Assembly: GCF_013410875.1 (NCBI RefSeq)
Contig: NZ_JACCCU010000001.1
Location: 558,001-622,000 of the forward strand
Reading direction: 5' to 3'
Origin: Tunturiibacter empetritectus
Lineage (GTDB): Bacteria; Acidobacteriota; Terriglobia; Terriglobales; Acidobacteriaceae
DNA: 64,000 bases
Shown: positions 9,312 to 17,991 of the stretch, piece by piece
Layout of the letters: each line of letters opens with the position of its first letter
Position numbering within the stretch: position 1 is the stretch's first letter
The notes under the pieces: model-generated
What the model saw: the letters and a program-made list of their open reading frames with translations, nothing else
Told to the model about the DNA's origin: nothing
The model's database searches: none
Program-made: the position numbers and the translations under genes

Positions 9312-9335
9312 CCAAATTTGGCGTATAAGTTATAC
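9312..9335. promoter_or_regulatory. Two adjacent perfect palindromes, candidate operator for the sugar unit
   Basis: CCAAATTTGG (9312-9321) is followed after one base by GTATAAGTTATAC (9323-9335). Both are perfect inverted repeats in AT-rich DNA about 95 bp upstream of the sugar-porter start. The size and spacing suit a LacI/GntR-type operator or overlapping promoter. No regulator gene is adjacent, so the role is inference. Confidence 0.4.
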
Positions 9336-9344
9336 CCAATTCGC

Positions 9345-9410
9345 TATAATTGAAGTAGAGATCAAAACCCGCGGCTGCCGCAGCGAAAGCTGCAGCAGCC
9401 TTTCGTCTTT
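9345..9410 (+). terminator. Perfect TATAAT followed by a terminator-like hairpin
   Basis: TATAAT at 9345-9350 is followed 22 bp later by the stem GGCTGCCGCAGC (9373-9384), a GAAA tetraloop and GCTGCAGCAGCC (9389-9400, one mismatch), then TTTCGTCTTT. On the + strand this has the form of an intrinsic terminator, yet no + strand gene precedes it. I see no good -35 box. It could bound a very short transcript or be a hairpin in the leader region of the leftward sugar unit. Confidence 0.4.
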
Positions 9411-9861
9411 AACCTGTCCACAAGGAACTACGAACGCACCACGAACACACCACAATCAACCACATCGATGCACGCACCAGTTCGCCCGGGGAAAATCTTC
9501 GACGCAAAGCGGCGAGAGTCATCCCGGACTTAAACAATAGGCTCCAAAGCTTAGAACGACTCGTAACCTGAACAAAACAAGTATTTTGTGCGTAAGTCTC
9601 TTGGATACAATATTTTAGCGACACTATGGCCCGCTAAGCCGTTCTATTCATTGGACTTGCTTACAAAATTACCCCCCAAGGGGAGGGGAGGGGGTCTCAG
9701 CGGACACGAAAGTTCAAAAAAACGCCCCTCCGTGGCCATTCAGGTTGAAAATGAAGCCGCGTTTCGAAGAAAACATATAACGATATTGATTGAAATTCGC
9801 TCACATCCTGCTACGCTTATAAGCAATGGCGAAATATCGCCTTATGAAAGTAGGACGCATC
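9411..9861. other. Intergenic region upstream of the cold-shock gene
   Basis: About 450 bp without a convincing gene. It holds a C/G-tract segment near 9670-9695 (CCCCCCAAGGGGAGGGGAGG) and an AT-rich stretch before the cold-shock gene. TTGAAA at 9790-9795 and TACGCT at 9812-9817 (16-bp spacer) form a plausible but weak promoter, which would leave a 5' leader of about 40 nt. Possible short reading frames here have no recognisable features. Confidence 0.4.
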
Positions 9862-10065
9862 ATGGCAAACGGAACAGTTAAGTGGTTCAACGACGCAAAA
9901 GGTTTTGGCTTCATCACCCCGGAAGACGGTGGAGAGGATCTCTTCGCGCATTACTCTGCAATCAACTCCAGTGGCTTCAAGTCTCTCCAGGAAGGTCAAC
10001 GCGTAACGTTTGACATCACTACTGGCCCCAAGGGCAAGCAGGCTGCAAACATCCAGCCCGCCTAA
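9862..10065 (+). CDS. Cold-shock protein (CspA family)
   Basis: A 67-residue single cold-shock domain starting [21 protein letters not shown]1 (KGFGFI) and RNP2-like (DLFAHYS) RNA-binding motifs are intact and the length is typical. The start is the ATG at 9862 preceded by AGGA; an upstream in-frame ATG at 9826 would add twelve residues with no family match and is not favoured. The protein binds single-stranded RNA and DNA as a chaperone. A 15-bp perfect hairpin follows at 10134-10168 and probably ends its transcript, so the gene looks monocistronic. Regulation through its leader is possible but cannot be read from the sequence. Confidence 0.95.
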   Translation: MANGTVKWFNDAKGFGFITPEDGGEDLFAHYSAINSSGFKSLQEGQRVTFDITTGPKGKQAANIQPA

Positions 10066-10133
10066 CCCCACTCATATCCGCGGAGAGCTGCAGAGCCAGG
10101 CTGAGCAGTTCCGCGCCAACAAGAGGTATACAA

Positions 10134-10168
10134 GGGCTGCAATGGACGTCCGGCGTCCATTGCAGCCC
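10134..10168 (+). terminator. Perfect 15-bp hairpin after the cold-shock gene
   Basis: GGGCTGCAATGGACG (10134-10148) and its exact complement (10154-10168) flank a five-base loop. It lies 69 bp after the cold-shock stop. There is no long T-run, only TT, so it may act as a factor-assisted terminator or mRNA-stabilising stem. Confidence 0.6.
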
Positions 10169-10290
10169 TTCGCAATCCCCACTCCACATCTGCCACGTCA
10201 CAGCACCACGCTATACAACTATCGAGTGATTCAGCACCTCATTGGTAACTGCTAAGTTACCTGCACTGCGAACCAGCAGGAGGTCTCCCC

Positions 10291-10947
10291 ATGACTCGAA
10301 TGCAGCAAATCTCCCTCCTCCTCGCCCTTACCTCCCCCACCGTTATCTTCGCCGCCAGCGTCCCCAAAACGATCCTTCCCGATAACGTAATCACCTGCCA
10401 GCCCGATGCAAACTGCTTCGGCAAGAAGCTCTACGGCCGCAACTATAAGGTTATTAATTCCCCGCGCTTCACCGTCATGGTCTCGGTCTCGCGGGAGGGA
10501 CCCTACACCCGTGCCGATGTCAGCATAGCCAACAACACCGTTCTTCCCCAGAATGTGACCCCGGAGGACTTTCGAGTAGAGGTTGTCACTCCCAAGCCCA
10601 AGATCCTCCTCTATGTTTCACCCAGTGACCTGAAGGACCTCCCTGCCGCAGCTCCGGCCCCACAGCCTCCAACATCCCCCACCCCCCAGCTTGGCTCCTC
10701 CCTGCTCCCCCGACAAACCACTACCTTAACCGGGGTGGCCCCTGCCGCCGACCAATCCTACGCGGAAGGAAAAACTAAAACGGCAGAGCAATTGGCAAGC
10801 GAACAACCTCTCGAAGCAATGTCTCTTTCTCCGAACGAAGTGGCTCGTGGCCGCGTCTACTTCGAACGCGCTAAACACGAGCAACTCGTAAATATTGTCC
10901 TACCCATAGCTGGTCTCGTATTCGAATTTCCTTACAACATGAGATAA
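10291..10947 (+). CDS. Secreted protein of unknown function
   Basis: A 218-residue protein with a signal peptide (residues 1 to about 22, LLALTSPTVIFAAS) and a good ribosome site (AGGAGG, 8 bases upstream of ATG). The mature part has a beta-rich segment (FTVMVSVSREGPYTRADVS, about 51-70, leading into NNTVLPQNVTPEDFRVEV), then a proline-rich linker (AAAPAPQPPTSPTPQ, near 125-140) and a C-terminal part ending VLPIAGLVFEFPYNM. The layout recalls small acidobacterial periplasmic proteins whose Ig-like fold interacts with other proteins, but I recognise no family. The gene stands alone between the cold-shock gene and kdsC. Confidence 0.75.
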   Translation: MTRMQQISLLLALTSPTVIFAASVPKTILPDNVITCQPDANCFGKKLYGRNYKVINSPRFTVMVSVSREGPYTRADVSIANNTVLPQNVTPEDFRVEVVTPKPKILLYVSPSDLKDLPAAAPAPQPPTSPTPQLGSSLLPRQTTTLTGVAPAADQSYAEGKTKTAEQLASEQPLEAMSLSPNEVARGRVYFERAKHEQLVNIVLPIAGLVFEFPYNMR

Positions 10948-11040
10948 GCCGGAAGCTGATCTATTCCGCAGCGTCTTAGGGAACGATTGTAGGACACCCG
11001 CAGTTTCTGCTCATGGGGGCGATCAGGCTATGATCAAGCC

Positions 11041-11622
11041 ATGACCACTGACGCCCGAGCCAGAAAGATCAAAGTGCTTATCTTCGATGTGGATGGAGTA
11101 TTAACCGACGGACAGATCTTCGTCATTCCGAACTCAGACGGCCACGGAATCGAGGCAAAAGGCTTTTCCGCACACGATGGTCTTGGAATCTCTCTGGGGC
11201 GTCTCGGCGGCCTCCGCATCGGAATCATTACCAAGCGCCAGTCCCAGACGGTAGCCATCCGGGCCAAGGATCTGAAGCTAGAGTTCATCTATCAGGGCCA
11301 ATCTCACAAGATGAACGCGATCAATGAAATCCTCGAGAAGACCGGCTACACGCTCGACCAGCTTGCCTATGTTGGGGACGATATTGTCGATCTTTCGGTC
11401 ATGCGTCAGTGCGGCCTTGCAATAGCCACGGCCAATGCCCGCCAGCAGGTAAAATCTGTGGCCCACTACGTTACCGAGAATGCCGGCGGCTTCGGTGGCG
11501 GCCGGGATGCCATTGACTTCATCCTCTCGGCCCAGGGTACTCTTGAAAAAGTAATCGAGCAGTATCTCGACGAATCGAGCATTGTGGCTGCCGCTTCCGA
11601 CGTTGGCACAGGCAACATGTAG
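11041..11622 (+). CDS. kdsC: 3-deoxy-D-manno-octulosonate 8-phosphate phosphatase (KdsC)
   Basis: A 193-residue capless HAD phosphatase. FDVDGVLTDG holds the nucleophile D16 and acid/base D18, ITKRQS gives motif II, and AYVGDDIVDLSVM gives the Mg-binding motif III. The C-terminal stretch ENAGGFGGGRDAIDFIL matches the KdsC tail that reaches a neighbouring subunit in the tetramer. KdsC removes phosphate from KDO-8-P, the last step in making the KDO that joins lipid A to core, so the cell is predicted to have an LPS-type outer membrane. The adjacent genes are not LPS genes. The gene is 50 bp upstream of lhr and may be co-transcribed with it. Confidence 0.93.
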   Translation: MTTDARARKIKVLIFDVDGVLTDGQIFVIPNSDGHGIEAKGFSAHDGLGISLGRLGGLRIGIITKRQSQTVAIRAKDLKLEFIYQGQSHKMNAINEILEKTGYTLDQLAYVGDDIVDLSVMRQCGLAIATANARQQVKSVAHYVTENAGGFGGGRDAIDFILSAQGTLEKVIEQYLDESSIVAAASDVGTGNM

Positions 11623-11672
11623 ATAACAAAGCGGCGAAGAAAGAACGAATAAAACCGCGCTACAATCAGCGA

Positions 11673-14600
11673 ATGTCGCTGGAACTTCCGCAATCACTCT
11701 CATGGGCACACCCCGTCACGGCAGAGTGGTTTCTCTCTAAATTCGGCAGTCCTACCGAGCCGCAGACTTACGGTTGGCCTGGTATTCTCGACGGTAATGC
11801 AACCCTCATCTCCGCGCCAACCGGCTCAGGAAAGACCCTCGCAGCATTCTTAGTATGCATCGATCAGCTTCTACGGCAATCGATCTCAGGTCGACTGGCG
11901 CCCTGCACGCAGGTTCTCTACGTCAGCCCTCTCAAGGCCCTCTCCAACGACGTCCAGAAAAATCTCGCTGCCCCCCTGTCCGAGATCCAGCAGCTGGCTA
12001 TGCAGCGCGGGTATCTTTGTCCAGAGATCCGCACCGGCGTCCGGACAGGCGACACGCTTCCAAAAGAACGCGCGGCCATGCTCCGCAACCCGCCTCACAT
12101 TCTCGTTACTACTCCCGAATCCCTCTATATCCTTCTTACCGCCGGCAAGAGCAGGGAACACCTCCGCCGTGTTCAAACCGTCATCGTAGACGAAATCCAC
12201 GCTGTAGCCGACGACAAACGCGGTGCCCATCTGGCTCTTTCGCTCGAACGTCTCGACGCTCTTGTCACAGGCGAAAACCATCTCAGTCACGGTCAGTTCC
12301 TCACCGGTCTCGCTATGGCACCCCAAAGAATCGGCCTCTCGGCGACACAGAATCCAATTGAGTTGGTGGCCAGCTTTCTTACTGGCAGCCATGAAGATCG
12401 CAAACCCGCCACCATCGTACAGGTAGGTCGGCGCCGCGAACTCGACATCGCGATTGAAGTTCCAAGTGACGAGCTTAGTTCCGTTACCAACAGCGGCATG
12501 TGGGAAGAGATCTTCGAGAAGCTTGCGGCTTATGCTCAAAACCATCGATCAACGCTCGTCTTCGTCAATACCCGGCGCCTTGTTGAGAAGATAGCCTTTG
12601 AACTCGCAAGCCGTCTTGGTCCCGAGCATGTAGCGGCACATCACGGCTCGCTCTCCAGGACCCTCCGGCTCGACGCCGAGCAGCGTCTCAAGAATGGCGA
12701 AATCAAGATTCTGATAGCCACCGCGTCTCTGGAGCTGGGTATCGATATCGGTGACATCGACCTCGTCTGCCAGATCAGTACGACTCGGTCGGTGGCGGTT
12801 GCCATGCAGCGTGTGGGACGTGCAGGCCACTGGCGTGGAGCAACTCCGAAGGGGAGGTTCTTCGCGACCACGCGCGATGATCTCCTCGAGCAAGCCGCCC
12901 TGACCAGGAAGATGCGTGCCGGCGAACTGGATCAGTTACAAATTCCGCCACAACCCGCTGACGTGCTTATGCAGCAGATCGTCGCTGCCTGCGGGGCCGA
13001 GCCATGGGAAGAAGACGCCCTCTACAACGTACTCCGCCGCGCTTATCCGTATCGCAATCTTACCCGCCCCGCCTTCGACGATCTCCTCACCCTACTCACT
13101 GCGGGGATCGAGTCTACCCGCGGCCGCTATGGCGCCTATCTCCTTCGCGACGGAGTCCAGCAGCATCTCCATCCTCGCCGTGGCGCTCGCATGATCGCCA
13201 TATCAAACGGTGGTGCCATCCCTGACACGGCTCTCTACAGCGTCATTCTCCAACCGGAGGGCGTCCAGATCGCGACTCTGGATGAGCACTTCGCCGTCGA
13301 CTCCAGCCCGGGCGATGTCATTCTCCTGGGCACCTCAAGCTGGCGTATCCAGCGCGTCGAAGCTTCCGGACGCGTCCTCGTCGAAGATGCCCACGGCGCA
13401 CCTCCCAGCCTGCCCTTCTGGGAGGGCGAGGCTCCGCAGCGAACCGCCGTTCTCTCGGATGGAGTAAGTGAGCTTCGCGAGCAAATCTCTGCTCTCACTT
13501 TTGGCGTAGACCCCGGCTATTTGTCTCCCTTACAGCCAGAGGTCGCCGCAGCCACCGCATGGCTTATGCAGGAGTGCGGCGTCTGCGCCAGCGGAGCCCG
13601 GCAACTTATCGCTTACATCGTAGCCGGTCGCGCTGCGCTTGGGGCCGTTCCGTCCAAAACTACTATCATCGCCGAGCGCTTCTTCGATGATGGCGGCGGC
13701 ATGCAACTCATCCTTCATGCTCCCTTCGGTGGCCGCATCAACAAGGCCTGGGGGCTAGCCCTGCGCAAACGTTTCTGCCGTGGCTTTAACTTCGAGCTTC
13801 AGGCTGCAGCTACCGACAATGGCATTAACATCTCCCTTGCCGAGCAGCACAGCTTTCCCCTCGCCGATGTCTTCCAGTTCCTCACCGAATACACGGCTAG
13901 AGAGCTTCTAGAGCAAGCCTCCATCGCGTCGCCCATCTTCAAAAACCGCTGGCGATGGGCTGCCGGCCGCAGCCTGCAGCTTCTCCGCTTCTACAAAGGC
14001 AAACGAATAGCCCCTCAGATTCAGCGCACTCGTTCCGAAGATCTCATGGCCTCGGTCTTCCCACAGGCTGCCGCCTGCTTCGAGACTATCGTTGGAGATA
14101 TTCAGATCCCTAACCATCCCCTAGTCAACGAGGTGATGCAAGACGTACTCCAGGAGGCGATGGATCTTGAAGGGCTTATCGAGCTGCTTCGAGGAATCAA
14201 GGAAGGCGCTATCCGCTGCCTAGCCGTTGATACTCCAACTCCATCCCAGTTCGCGCATGAACTTCTCAACGCCAATCCGTACGCCTATCTGGACGAAGCT
14301 GGTTTAGAGGAGCGCCGCGCACGCGCTACTTCACTTGGGCGAAACCTCCCGGACCAACCCGGCAAGCTGGACCCAGCCGCCATTGCAGACATCCACAAAG
14401 AGATTTGGCCGGATCTCCGCAACGAACACGAACTCCACGATCTTTTGCATTCGCTCATAGTCTTACCATTGCACTTGATAGGGACATCTGAAACCAAGGG
14501 CTGGCAGGTCTTCTACGATCGGCTTGCAGGTGTAGGCCGCGTCCATGCGATCGACTGCAGGGGAAGTCTGGGCTGGGTCGCTACAGAACGGCTGTCTTAT

Positions 14601-16070
14601 GTCGATGCGTTGTGGCAAACCGCGTCTAATCAAACCGGTTCAGTTACAAAAGAAGAAGCCCTGAAAAAACTAGTTCAGGGATGGTTACAAATATCAGGAC
14701 CCATCACCGCCAACGCTCTTGCTCACATCGTATCGCTTCAGCCTGCGGAGATCTTTTCAGCTTTTCTTGCGATGGAAATGCAAGGTCTCCTCATACGTGG
14801 TGCCTTCGAGCATCCCGCGCTATCAACTGGATCCGATTTAAACCACGATATTGAGTGGTGCGAACGCCGCATTCTTCAGCGCATCCACCGACGCACTGTC
14901 GCCACCCTTCGTAAGCAGGTTGAGGCTGTCACCCCCGCCGTCTATATGCGCTGGTTTCTCAACTGGCAACACCTTGCTCCTCAAACTCAGCTCTCCGGCG
15001 AAGAGGGCGTCTTCGAAGCTCTTCGGCAACTCGAGGGCTTTGAAGCTCCTGCTGTCGAGTGGGAGCGCACCCTCCTCCCCTCACGCGTTGCCAAATATGA
15101 TCCTCGCTGGCTCGATGCGCTGTGCCTCTCTGGAGCGGTAGGCTGGGGGCGTATCTCACCTCATCCAGCGTGGTCTGCTGGCGATGGAGCCTTCCCGCGG
15201 CGGGTTATTCCCACCTCTGCTGCACCCGTTACCTTCTACATTCGTGAGACGGCAGACTGGCTTCCTTATGCACTGGCTCTACAGTGCGTAGAAGAGGGCA
15301 AGCTGGCGGCGGCGCTCAGCCCCGCGGCTCTGCAACTTCGAACGCTGCTTCAGCAGCGTGGCGCCTGCTTCGCCAACGATATTCAGCGCATCGCGAATCT
15401 CACCCGGCAGCAAAGCCAGCAAGCTCTGTGGGAACTCGCCACCGCGGGCCTCGCAGCCGCAGATGGCTTCGACCAACTTCGCGCCTGCATGGATCCTCGT
15501 CGTAGATCCATCACAACCGAGACCGCAACCAGGCGCACGGCACGCAGTTCGGCTGGGAGATGGTCGCTACTCAACGCGGAGCTTCACGCCGCACCGACGG
15601 CGGTCGAGCAGGCTCACCGCACCGAAGCTGCCCTGGAGTCCTTTGCACGCCAACTTCTCAATCGTTACGGCATTCTGTTTCGCGACCTGCTCGTCTGTGA
15701 ATCGAACGCTCCCAGATGGCGCGATCTTCTCCCTATGCTTCGCCGACTTGAAGCCCGCGGTGAGATCCGCGGCGGCCGATTCCTGTCTGGCTTTGGCGGC
15801 GAGCAATACGCGCTCCCCGAGGCCGTCGAATCCCTTCGCGCCTCCCGGACCCGCGAGTCTAGTGCAATTATCTCTGTCGCCGCCGCCGACCCTGCAAATC
15901 TGGTTGGTGTCGTAATCCCTGGCGACCGCGTCCCTTCAGTTCCTGGCAAACGGATCTCTTATTGCGATGGCAAGCTATACGCTGAAACGCATGACCAGGA
16001 GCTAGTGGATCTGTCCACCGCCGCTCCACCCTACCCCGCATCAGGCCATCTCATACCTCTCACACTCTAG
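11673..16070 (+). CDS. lhr: Lhr-family ATP-dependent DNA helicase, full length
   Basis: A 1465-residue superfamily 2 helicase. Motif I is APTGSGKT (48-55), motif II DEIH (173-176), motif III is seen as GLSATQNP, and motifs V/VI are ASLELGIDIGDIDLVCQ and QRVGRAGHWRG. The Lhr-specific winged helix and Lhr-core domains follow, and the protein continues about 600 residues past the core, as in the long enterobacterial Lhr (about 1540 residues) and unlike the 900-residue short forms. Lhr unwinds DNA and RNA:DNA hybrids with 3'-5' polarity and is linked to DNA repair. No Lhr-partner exonuclease or phosphoesterase gene lies beside it; kdsC is upstream and a Nif3-like gene is convergent downstream. 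Confidence 0.95.
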   Translation: MSLELPQSLSWAHPVTAEWFLSKFGSPTEPQTYGWPGILDGNATLISAPTGSGKTLAAFLVCIDQLLRQSISGRLAPCTQVLYVSPLKALSNDVQKNLAAPLSEIQQLAMQRGYLCPEIRTGVRTGDTLPKERAAMLRNPPHILVTTPESLYILLTAGKSREHLRRVQTVIVDEIHAVADDKRGAHLALSLERLDALVTGENHLSHGQFLTGLAMAPQRIGLSATQNPIELVASFLTGSHEDRKPATIVQVGRRRELDIAIEVPSDELSSVTNSGMWEEIFEKLAAYAQNHRSTLVFVNTRRLVEKIAFELASRLGPEHVAAHHGSLSRTLRLDAEQRLKNGEIKILIATASLELGIDIGDIDLVCQISTTRSVAVAMQRVGRAGHWRGATPKGRFFATTRDDLLEQAALTRKMRAGELDQLQIPPQPADVLMQQIVAACGAEPWEEDALYNVLRRAYPYRNLTRPAFDDLLTLLTAGIESTRGRYGAYLLRDGVQQHLHPRRGARMIAISNGGAIPDTALYSVILQPEGVQIATLDEHFAVDSSPGDVILLGTSSWRIQRVEASGRVLVEDAHGAPPSLPFWEGEAPQRTAVLSDGVSELREQISALTFGVDPGYLSPLQPEVAAATAWLMQECGVCASGARQLIAYIVAGRAALGAVPSKTTIIAERFFDDGGGMQLILHAPFGGRINKAWGLALRKRFCRGFNFELQAAATDNGINISLAEQHSFPLADVFQFLTEYTARELLEQASIASPIFKNRWRWAAGRSLQLLRFYKGKRIAPQIQRTRSEDLMASVFPQAAACFETIVGDIQIPNHPLVNEVMQDVLQEAMDLEGLIELLRGIKEGAIRCLAVDTPTPSQFAHELLNANPYAYLDEAGLEERRARATSLGRNLPDQPGKLDPAAIADIHKEIWPDLRNEHELHDLLHSLIVLPLHLIGTSETKGWQVFYDRLAGVGRVHAIDCRGSLGWVATERLSYVDALWQTASNQTGSVTKEEALKKLVQGWLQISGPITANALAHIVSLQPAEIFSAFLAMEMQGLLIRGAFEHPALSTGSDLNHDIEWCERRILQRIHRRTVATLRKQVEAVTPAVYMRWFLNWQHLAPQTQLSGEEGVFEALRQLEGFEAPAVEWERTLLPSRVAKYDPRWLDALCLSGAVGWGRISPHPAWSAGDGAFPRRVIPTSAAPVTFYIRETADWLPYALALQCVEEGKLAAALSPAALQLRTLLQQRGACFANDIQRIANLTRQQSQQALWELATAGLAAADGFDQLRACMDPRRRSITTETATRRTARSSAGRWSLLNAELHAAPTAVEQAHRTEAALESFARQLLNRYGILFRDLLVCESNAPRWRDLLPMLRRLEARGEIRGGRFLSGFGGEQYALPEAVESLRASRTRESSAIISVAAADPANLVGVVIPGDRVPSVPGKRISYCDGKLYAETHDQELVDLSTAAPPYPASGHLIPLTL

Positions 16071-16104
16071 ATCTGGGGGCGAGTTCATTCAGGATTTGGA
16101 TTCG

Positions 16105-17022
16105 TCACGGAGTCTTTGCGACTGGTCCATGTTCAGGATTCCACAGCGGCTGCCCCGCAAGGATGTGGTCAACGTTCACGCCGGGAAATAGCTCCCGTAG
16201 CTCCTTTGCGCACTGCTCCATTCCTGGCTCTTCTGATACCTGATGCCCCAGCAATATTAAACTTTTCGGTCTACCCTGTGCGGCGGCATCCCTGACGTAC
16301 TCAACCGCCTCCCATTCGCTTGCTTCACCTGCGATTAGAACCTCAACCTCGGGTTGGCGTAGAGCGAGGACCTGCTTCTCGAGTCCTGAGGCTCCAGGAA
16401 GAAACGCAACATGGGTGATCGCAAGTTTGGGGTTTCCTTCGACACGTAGAGTTTGAATATGAAGCCTCGTTTGCAGGAATGTCGATAGCTCTGCCAGGGT
16501 TGTTTGAGGAATTGTGACAAAGTATTGCCCGCGCGGACCGGACGGATGCGGAAATTTCTCCCATCCTAACGCCTCATACATCCCCGCCAGGATGTGATCG
16601 GTTGTGTCGGCGTGGATCTCATCGTGGAGCCGGAAGACCACTAAATGATGCTGTTCGATAAACGCCAGCTTCTCTTTGTAGACCGGATCGTCGGTAAAGA
16701 ACTTTGTGTCGTCGAGGTGATTATAAAAAGTCGGTTCATGGGTGATTATTAGGTTGTCTCCATGGCGCACAGCCTCACGTAGAACATCCATTGTGTCCAG
16801 AAAGGTGGTTGCGATGCCGGTAACAGGGGTATTCGGATCGCCCGCTTTAACCGTATCCACGGTATTTGGAGGAGGAGCGGAAGCGTAACGATGCTGAATG
16901 CGAACAATCGCTTCGCCCGCAGGAAGGACCTGCGCGTGTAACGAGACTGAGAGCAGAATCAGACAGCCCGAAAGGATTTGCGCAGGCGTCATCATTGTGC
17001 TGTTACGAGCTCGAATGGCCAT
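16105..17022 (-). CDS. Secreted Nif3-like (DUF34) dinuclear metal protein
   Basis: A 305-residue protein of the Nif3/DUF34 family. DTVKAGDPNTPVTGIATTF and LREAVRHGDNLIITHEPTFYNH (the HEP metal-binding block) are the N-terminal signature, and SLILLGHQVSEEPGM is the C-terminal metal-binding block. Unusually for this family, which is normally cytosolic, the N-terminus has a signal-like segment (MTPAQILSGCLILLSVSLHAQ, starting at residue 11), suggesting export; the ATG at residue 11 may be the true start. The middle insert between the two metal blocks is present. The biochemical function of the family is unsettled. It is convergent with lhr, with a 34-bp gap. Confidence 0.85.
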   Translation of the reverse strand: MAIRARNSTMMTPAQILSGCLILLSVSLHAQVLPAGEAIVRIQHRYASAPPPNTVDTVKAGDPNTPVTGIATTFLDTMDVLREAVRHGDNLIITHEPTFYNHLDDTKFFTDDPVYKEKLAFIEQHHLVVFRLHDEIHADTTDHILAGMYEALGWEKFPHPSGPRGQYFVTIPQTTLAELSTFLQTRLHIQTLRVEGNPKLAITHVAFLPGASGLEKQVLALRQPEVEVLIAGEASEWEAVEYVRDAAAQGRPKSLILLGHQVSEEPGMEQCAKELRELFPGVNVDHILAGQPLWNPEHGPVAKTP

Positions 17023-17163
17023 AGTTTGACAATTCTATCGCCGCGCGATGGACCTTATGTTGCCAAATCTTGCCCAGGCTGGACGCACCTACGATATATA
17101 TGCATCAATTGTCGATTGATGGTGAAACGGAAGTTTAGTAGGAGCAATAAGAGGCGGCCGCTA

Positions 17164-17331
17164 TCAGGTCTGCCTACGGTAAAAGAGGCCAGCGGTGAAG
17201 AAAACAATGGCCACCATAAGAGCGACGCGCGCATGAAGAATGTTATGCAGCCGCAGGCTGAGGAGCGCGTCTGCAAGCCACGCGGCAAAGCCCAAAAACC
17301 ATATCCAAGCTGTCTTTTGGAACATTCGCAT
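17164..17331 (-). CDS. Small membrane protein (55 residues)
   Basis: A short reading frame beginning [15 protein letters not shown] and ending AGLFYRRQT. It has two hydrophobic helices (about 8-25 and 34-50) separated by the polar turn RLHNILHAR, and a basic C-terminus, the usual plan of a two-pass inner-membrane miniprotein. GGAG lies nine bases upstream of the ATG. The composition (Trp, Phe and Ala in clean helices, no rare-codon bias) is much more protein-like than the frames on the other strand. Function unknown. It fills most of the gap between the Nif3-like gene and ndk, reading away from ndk. Confidence 0.6.
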   Translation of the reverse strand: MRMFQKTAWIWFLGFAAWLADALLSLRLHNILHARVALMVAIVFFTAGLFYRRQT

Positions 17332-17431
17332 GCATCCATGCTCCAGGAGAAGTTGCAGTCAAGGTCGAACAGGTGCGATTTGCTGGCCTTGTTCTACACT
17401 AAGTAGTAGAGACTCACCTAGGAGAAATACG

Positions 17432-17848
17432 TTGTCACAACGCACATTCAGCATCATCAAGCCGGACGCCGTTCGTAAGGGCTACTCCGCAGCTATCCTT
17501 GCCGAGATTGAAAAGGCGGGGTTTAAGATCGTTTCGATCAAACGGCTTTCGATCTCGAAGGCACAGGCCGAGGGCTTTTACCACGTCCACGCAGCGCGGC
17601 CATTCTTCGGCGAACTGACGGAGTTCATGTCCAGCGGCCCCATCTTCCCGATGGTGCTCGAGAAGGATAACGCCATTACCGATCTCCGCAAGCTGATGGG
17701 CGCGACCAACCCGGCCCAGGCGGAGGAAGGAACGATCCGCAAGAAGTTTGCCGCCTCGATTGGAGAGAACGCTATCCATGGTTCGGATGCCGAAGATACC
17801 GCGGCGTTTGAGATTGGGTACTTTTTTGCCGGTTATGAGCTGAAGTAG
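17432..17848 (+). CDS. ndk: Nucleoside diphosphate kinase
   Basis: A 138-residue enzyme of typical length: [15 protein letters not shown] at the N-terminus, [18 protein letters not shown], and the active-site block NAIHGSD with phospho-accepting H116. It moves the gamma-phosphate between NTPs and NDPs in the cytosol. The start is a TTG at 17432, seven bases after AGGAG at 17420-17424; there is no ATG or GTG at the expected place. The longer in-frame extension upstream has no family match. The gene appears to be transcribed alone or with the HAD gene that follows 143 bp later. Confidence 0.96.
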   Translation: MSQRTFSIIKPDAVRKGYSAAILAEIEKAGFKIVSIKRLSISKAQAEGFYHVHAARPFFGELTEFMSSGPIFPMVLEKDNAITDLRKLMGATNPAQAEEGTIRKKFAASIGENAIHGSDAEDTAAFEIGYFFAGYELK

Positions 17849-17991
17849 CTTGGTTATTGTGGACAGTTTGGCGGCGGGCGCAATCAGAGCTTTCTGGTCG
17901 TGCCTGTCGCCTCTGATCTTTAAGGGCAGTTAGAAGAGCAGCCGTCACGTTTGTTGCCATGGTGAAGATTAGACGGGAGAAGGACGGATTG

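Noticed and set aside
9412..9420. CTGTCCACA, a partial DnaA-box match
   Set aside because: Single and imperfect; no cluster of boxes was found here or near the strand-bias switch, so it is not evidence for an origin.
16978..17406. A 142-codon rightward frame upstream of ndk
   Set aside because: Composition is not protein-like; a short leftward membrane frame in the same DNA is better supported.
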